Source: Serinus canaria
Lineage: Eukaryota; Chordata; Aves; Passeriformes; Fringillidae
Length of the DNA: 64,000 bases
NCBI RefSeq assembly: GCF_022539315.1
Contig: NC_066313.1
Span: 38,105,059 to 38,169,058 of the forward strand
Direction: 5' to 3'
The notes under the pieces: model-generated
Database searches by the model: none
The model's input: only the letters and a program-made list of their open reading frames with translations
What the model was told of the DNA's origin: nothing
In this document: piece by piece, positions 60,261 to 64,000 of the stretch
How the letters are laid out: each line of letters opens with the position of its first letter
Numbering within the stretch: position 1 is the stretch's first letter
Made by a program: the position numbers and the translations under genes

Positions 60261-60899
60261 TGTTGACTGTAAAAGTAAAAACGCTCTGTTGCAATCCTTT
60301 TCTATGGAATACAGGAATTATTTTTTCAATCTAAATGTGGATACAACCTCTAACAATGTAAGTGCTTTGTTTCCCTAGGCCGAAGGGACTATACAAGTTA
60401 AAGAGTACGAGAGCATCTGAACCAAATATGTTTCTTTGGTCTATTTTATATCCAAAGAAAATATTCATCTCTTGACCTTGCACATGCAGGCCTGAGAAAG
60501 TTCTCTGCGAATATATTTCTCTGACTGTATAATTATCTTTTTTCAACTGCAGAAAATAATGTGTCCCATTTTAAATTATGCAAGTCTAAATTGCAAGGGA
60601 CATTAAAAGGTCACATCCTGTCCCTCAAGATAAGATAATTAACAATGTTCTGTGCCGGTGGTACAGTCTAAGAAGCATGTTATGCCTCTGTATTGTGATT
60701 CCACATTTGAGTATTTGCAAGGCAGTTTCCATATTGACCCATATGGCTTTTCCCAGCACTGAACACGTTGAAAACAATTGGGATTTATATGATATCACAG
60801 CAGTTCAAGTTCTCTGAGCATATCTGGATCATATCTGGTATTTTTTTTTCTGATGCAAAAGTCTGGCATCACTCACAAGTAACAGTAATGTCACCTTTT
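60261..60899. other. Unannotated interval between LTR fragment and CR1 tail
   Basis: No gene or repeat family is recognised. It might be an insertion into the LTR or unrelated flanking DNA. Confidence 0.4.
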
Positions 60900-61088
60900 C
60901 TGGTTTTGTCATCTTTGGTAACAGCACTGCAACAGGTTTCCCTGAGATGTTGTGGAGCCTGAATATTCAAAAGTTGTCTGGACACAGTCCTGGGCAGTCT
61001 ACTGTAGGTTCTGCTGCTCAGTTGGCAGGGTTGGACTAAAGGACCTCATCAGGTTCGTTCCAACATCAAGCATTCAGTGATACTGTGG
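60900..61088 (+). mobile_element. CR1 LINE 3' fragment
   Basis: ACTGCAACAGGTTTCCCTGA then GATGTTGTGGAGCCTGAATA, TCTGGACACAGTCCTGGGCA and GGCAGGGTTGGACTAAAGGA then CCTCATCAGGTTCGTTCCAA follow the CR1 3' end in order. It ends at AAGCATTCAGTGATACTGTG, a mutated form of the CATTCTGTGATTCTGTG tail. It lies between the two type B LTR pieces. Confidence 0.88.
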
Positions 61089-61094
61089 CTCTCC

Positions 61095-61555
61095 TCTGCT
61101 TTGGAATTCCACTTCTATTTGCTCATTCAGTCAAGGCTATTGAGAATATGGAGGGCATATCCATTTGCTCAGTTTTGGGGTCTTCGATGGACTGAAATGT
61201 GAATATTTACTCAGACATGGTCTTCCATGGGCTAAAAGACAACCTCACCACCACAGATGTCCCCACAGGCAACAGAAGAATTATTGCTCTTGCACCTGGA
61301 GCATCTTTTCTTTCCTTCTTCAAAGACCTTGAGATCTACAGGGCTGTTTTCCATATCTTTTTTTACTCCTTTCTCAGCTCCTGCACAGCATTTTTTATAG
61401 TTTCTTAAATATACTGATGGTCTCAGTTTTGGCAAGCTGTTGGTCTGGTTTGGAGCTATCTCAAAGGCGGGGCACAGGGCAGTCCCCAGTCTTTACTCAC
61501 AGAAGTCATCCCTGCAGCCTCCTGACTCCCAAAGCCTTGCTGCACAAACCACTTA
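61095..61555 (+). mobile_element. LTR 3' part (type B)
   Basis: CATGGTCTTCCATGGGCTAA (about 61216), CTTGCACCTGGAGCATCTTT (about 61289), TCTTAAATATACTGATGG (about 61402), GGTCTGGTTTGGAGCTATCT (about 61442), then TCACAGAAGTCATCCCTGCA and AGCCTTGCTGCACAAACCAC correspond, in order, to the 3' 400 bp or so of an avian LTR type I associate with ERVK-like elements. The terminal CA is mutated and no tRNA primer-binding site follows, so there is no internal proviral region on this side. The frame at 61199-61408 is a chance opening. Confidence 0.72.
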
Positions 61556-62379
61556 AGAAGGAATTGTTTTCAACCTACATACACTCTTCACTGTACAATT
61601 GGTGAGCTTATTTACCTGGACATCACAAACAGTATCCTGGTTCCTGGCCTGCTTCTGGATATATTTAAGAATATAATGATTTTTTTTCCCATCTGATTTC
61701 AGCTCATACTAACAGAAATGCATGTAGAGTCTCTTTGCCTTAGGTCAGATAGATTTTACTCTTTTTGCTATTTAACCTCTAATTTATGTGCTAAGTAAAA
61801 GCTATTTTCTACTGGATGGCATTTGACCTTCAGTTGTCTCTTTTTTTTGTTGTGGAGCCTGGGGTAGTAGAACATTCATGCTTTTGTGCAAAGTCTATCT
61901 GTTTTTGGAGTTTTGCTTCCACTGTGATGTCACCTAATTACTCTCTGCCTTCAAATCCTATGTGTGTTTGTTTGATTTTTTTCCTAAAAAATTAGGCTTA
62001 ATGGAGGTTTTTTTCTTTTTTGATTGATCTGAGTATTGTTTTAAGTAAATACCTTGAAAGAAGTTTTTGCACAATGCAAATATTTGGAAAGTGTACAATA
62101 CAAAAATGTAGATTTTTTTTCATATATAAAGGTCATAACATATTCTAAATACAGGCATAAAAAAAATGTATTTATAAAGATCTACATACCCTTATACTTG
62201 TAAGGTGATAGAGCAAGTGATTTTGGAAATAATCTCCAAACACACTAAGATCAAGAAGGTAGTTAGCCTGGATTTATAAAAGAGAAATTCAACCAATATA
62301 ATAAAATTACCATCTCAGTGGAAATCAATACTTCCATAACATTTTCACAACCAAAATTATGAATTGCAGACAAGATAAA
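61556..62379. other. Unannotated T-rich interval
   Basis: T-rich on the + strand with several TTTTTT runs. No gene or repeat family is recognised. Confidence 0.45.
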
Positions 62380-63505
62380 TGGACAGTAAAGACCTGGCAG
62401 TATGTTGGGCATCTAAGAGTAGAAAACTATTCACTCTAAGGGCTATGGTCAAACACAAGGTCCAGCTGGAGGCTAGTTACTAATGCTTTGTCCCAAGGGT
62501 TAATACTGTAGCCAGCAGTGTTTAACACCTTCACTGATTACCTGGATGCTGGGACAGACTGCACCCTCAGCATGTTTGTGGATGTCACAGAAGCATGAGG
62601 AGTGTCTGATCTATCAGAGCAGAGTGTTGACATTCACTGGAACCTCTAGAGGTTACACACAGGAATCTCATTAAATTCAACAAAGGGAAATACATCAGAG
62701 GAAGAACTATTCCAAACACTAGGACAGGCTGGGGTCAATCAGCTGAAAAGCAGCTTGGCAGGGGAGGACCTGGAAGTCAGGGCTGCCAGCAAACTGACCA
62801 TGAGCCAGCAATGTGCCCTTGGAGCAAAAAAGGCTGACAGCCTCCAAAGCTGAATCAGGCAGAGTGTTGCCAGCAGGTTGAGGGAGATGAACTTCCCCTG
62901 CCCTGTTGATTTACTCAGCCTGGGTGTAAAACATCTGCAGTGAGAAACATCTGCAGTGAGAAACATCTGCAGTGAGAAACATTTGCACTTCTGCATCCAC
63001 TGCTGGATGTGATCTGCGATTCAGCAAGGCACAGAATTCTGTGATTCTGTGTTGCTTACTGAACTAGCACAACACCAAAAAGATAACTTAGATCTTGAAA
63101 CCCCTAACACACAAGAAGAGGCTGAGAGAGCTGGGAGTGGTCAGCCTGGAGAAGAGAAGGCTCAGGGGGATCTTAACATTGCATTCAAACAATTGATGGC
63201 AGTGAGGAGTAAAGCAGATGGAATCAGGCATGCTTCGTGATGCGTAGTGACAAGACCAGAGACCATGAGCATAAACTAAAACACAGGAAATTGCATGAGG
63301 AAAAGCCTTTTTTTTTTTTTTTTTCATGAGAGTCTGATTGAGTACTGGGGCAGGTTTCCCAGGGCTCTTGGTGTCACCATCCAAAACTGAAAGGACATGG
63401 CCTCAAACAACCTGCTCTAGGTGACCCTGATCAACCAAGGTGGTTGAACTAGGTGGTCTCTGCAGGTACCTGACAACCCCAACAACCCTGTGATTCTATA
63501 CACAA
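62380..63505 (+). mobile_element. Decayed CR1 LINE with a foreign internal insert
   Basis: CR1 order is followed by GTTTAACACCTTCACTGATT (about 62519), CTGCACCCTCAGCATGTTTG, then GGACCTGGAAGTCAGGGCTG, ACCATGAGCCAGCAATGTGC (about 62798) and AGCAGGTTGAGGGAGATGAA (about 62871). CR1 then breaks off at about 62925 and resumes at about 63116 with GAGGCTGAGAGAGCTGGGAG then TGGTCAGCCTGGAGAAGAGA. The 3' end passes through CAACCTGCTCTAGGTGACCC and GTTGAACTAGGTGGTCTCTG to CCTGTGATTCTATA (63488-63501). The intervening segment of about 190 bp is not CR1 ORF2. A T run at 63308-63324 is also an insertion or expansion. There is no coding capacity. Confidence 0.87.
62928..62987. repeat. 16-bp tandem repeat, about 3.7 copies
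   Basis: The unit GAAACATCTGCAGTGA is repeated almost perfectly. The first copy starts with A, and the fourth is partial and has TTT for TCT. It lies at the left edge of the non-CR1 insert. Because 16 is not a multiple of three, it gives no repeating peptide in one frame. Confidence 0.95.
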
Positions 63506-64000
63506 ATACTTCTAGTTGACTAATACCTAGGGTATTGAAAACACTGTGATTGGGAGGTGTTTCCTGTTCACTTAAAAAGTCATAGTTTCCAATGTCTTTG
63601 ATATAGTAGGACTGCTTCCTTTATTTATACTTTATACTGTAGTTTGTACTCTTGCAAAACCAGCTTGCCTTACGAACCAGTGATTTACTTGGAAGACTCA
63701 AGTATGTACTGCTATTTTGTTATAACTTTGACTTTTTTTGTTATCAAGAATGCCCAAAGAATGTTATCTTTTCACTGAAGCCCCATGTAAGACTTCATAC
63801 TCTGGATGCAGTTGCTGCAATAGAATCCCTCATAAGCAAATTAGATGGAAGACAAAAAGAGAAATAATAATAGTCATACCCAAGGACAGACTTAGCTAGG
63901 AAAAAAATCATCTTTGAAACTCTGATTTAGGTTGATTCTCTTGTGAAGCTCCCTACTCATCAAACTAAGCAACGGGTCATAGTTAATGTCACTATTTTTT
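63506..64000. other. Interval with a possible exon-like frame
   Basis: No repeat is recognised. At about 63727-63750 a T-rich tract ends in TTGTTATCAAG (a plausible splice acceptor). The frame then reads on to a TAA at 63865-63867, with LKPHVRLHTLDAVAAIESL in the middle and a charged end. The product is not recognised. It could be a terminal coding exon, a pseudogene piece or chance. Confidence 0.25.

Noticed and set aside
23279..61555. Proviral genes between LTRs
   Set aside because: I looked for reverse-transcriptase, protease and envelope-like frames and for primer-binding sites beside each LTR and found none. All are solo or fragmentary LTRs.
1..64000. tRNA, rRNA or snRNA genes
   Set aside because: No A-box/B-box pair or recognisable small-RNA sequence was seen. 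The GGTTCGTTCCAA phrase at about 61053 is part of a CR1 tail.

Overview
The window looks like AT-rich, gene-poor DNA from a bird nuclear genome, either intergenic desert or the inside of a very large intron. The reason is the repeat content. Many fragments match CR1 (chicken repeat 1) LINEs, several ending in the avian CR1 3' signature GATTCTGTGATTCTGTG. Several solo LTRs start TGTCATGGTTTAACCC-like or TGTGGGTTGACTTGG-like, which I recognise as common avian endogenous-retrovirus LTR types. No convincing intact protein-coding gene, tRNA, rRNA, CRISPR array or operon is present. The longest stop-free frames are about 150 codons and look random.

Layout. 1-7.1 kb: a decayed CR1, a (TA)n microsatellite, then the most unusual structure of the window: two 190-198 bp arms, about 92% identical and inverted, 2.2 kb apart (2552-2749 and 4947-5136), with a possible imperfect 9-10 bp direct repeat just outside them. 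A 29-bp near-perfect hairpin follows at 5322-5386. 7.1-8.8 kb: an ancient antisense CR1 followed by a younger sense CR1. 8.8-23 kb: mostly unannotatable AT-rich DNA with simple-sequence tracts and one ancient CR1 near 16.3 kb. 23-31.5 kb: a solo LTR (23279-23850), two ancient CR1s (24.6-25.4 and 30.8-31.4 kb) and a possible further LTR near 28 kb. 33.3-39.2 kb: the repeat-densest part, with an antisense CR1 split by a solo LTR, then a longer sense CR1 directly followed by another solo LTR. 40-58 kb: CR1 3' tails, tandem duplications, a pentanucleotide microsatellite and one solo LTR. 58-63.5 kb: an antisense CR1, a strongly G-depleted A/C-rich tract, two pieces of a second LTR type with a CR1 tail between them, and a long decayed CR1 carrying a foreign insert with a 16-bp tandem repeat.

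Nothing here works together as a pathway. The sequence records at least three waves of transposition: ancient amniote-grade CR1 relics, younger avian CR1s, and LTRs that in one case clearly landed inside a CR1. Every recognised LTR lies in the + orientation. Identifications come from recall of repeat families without database searches, so subfamily names are withheld and boundaries are approximate (about 10-30 bp) unless the text says otherwise.
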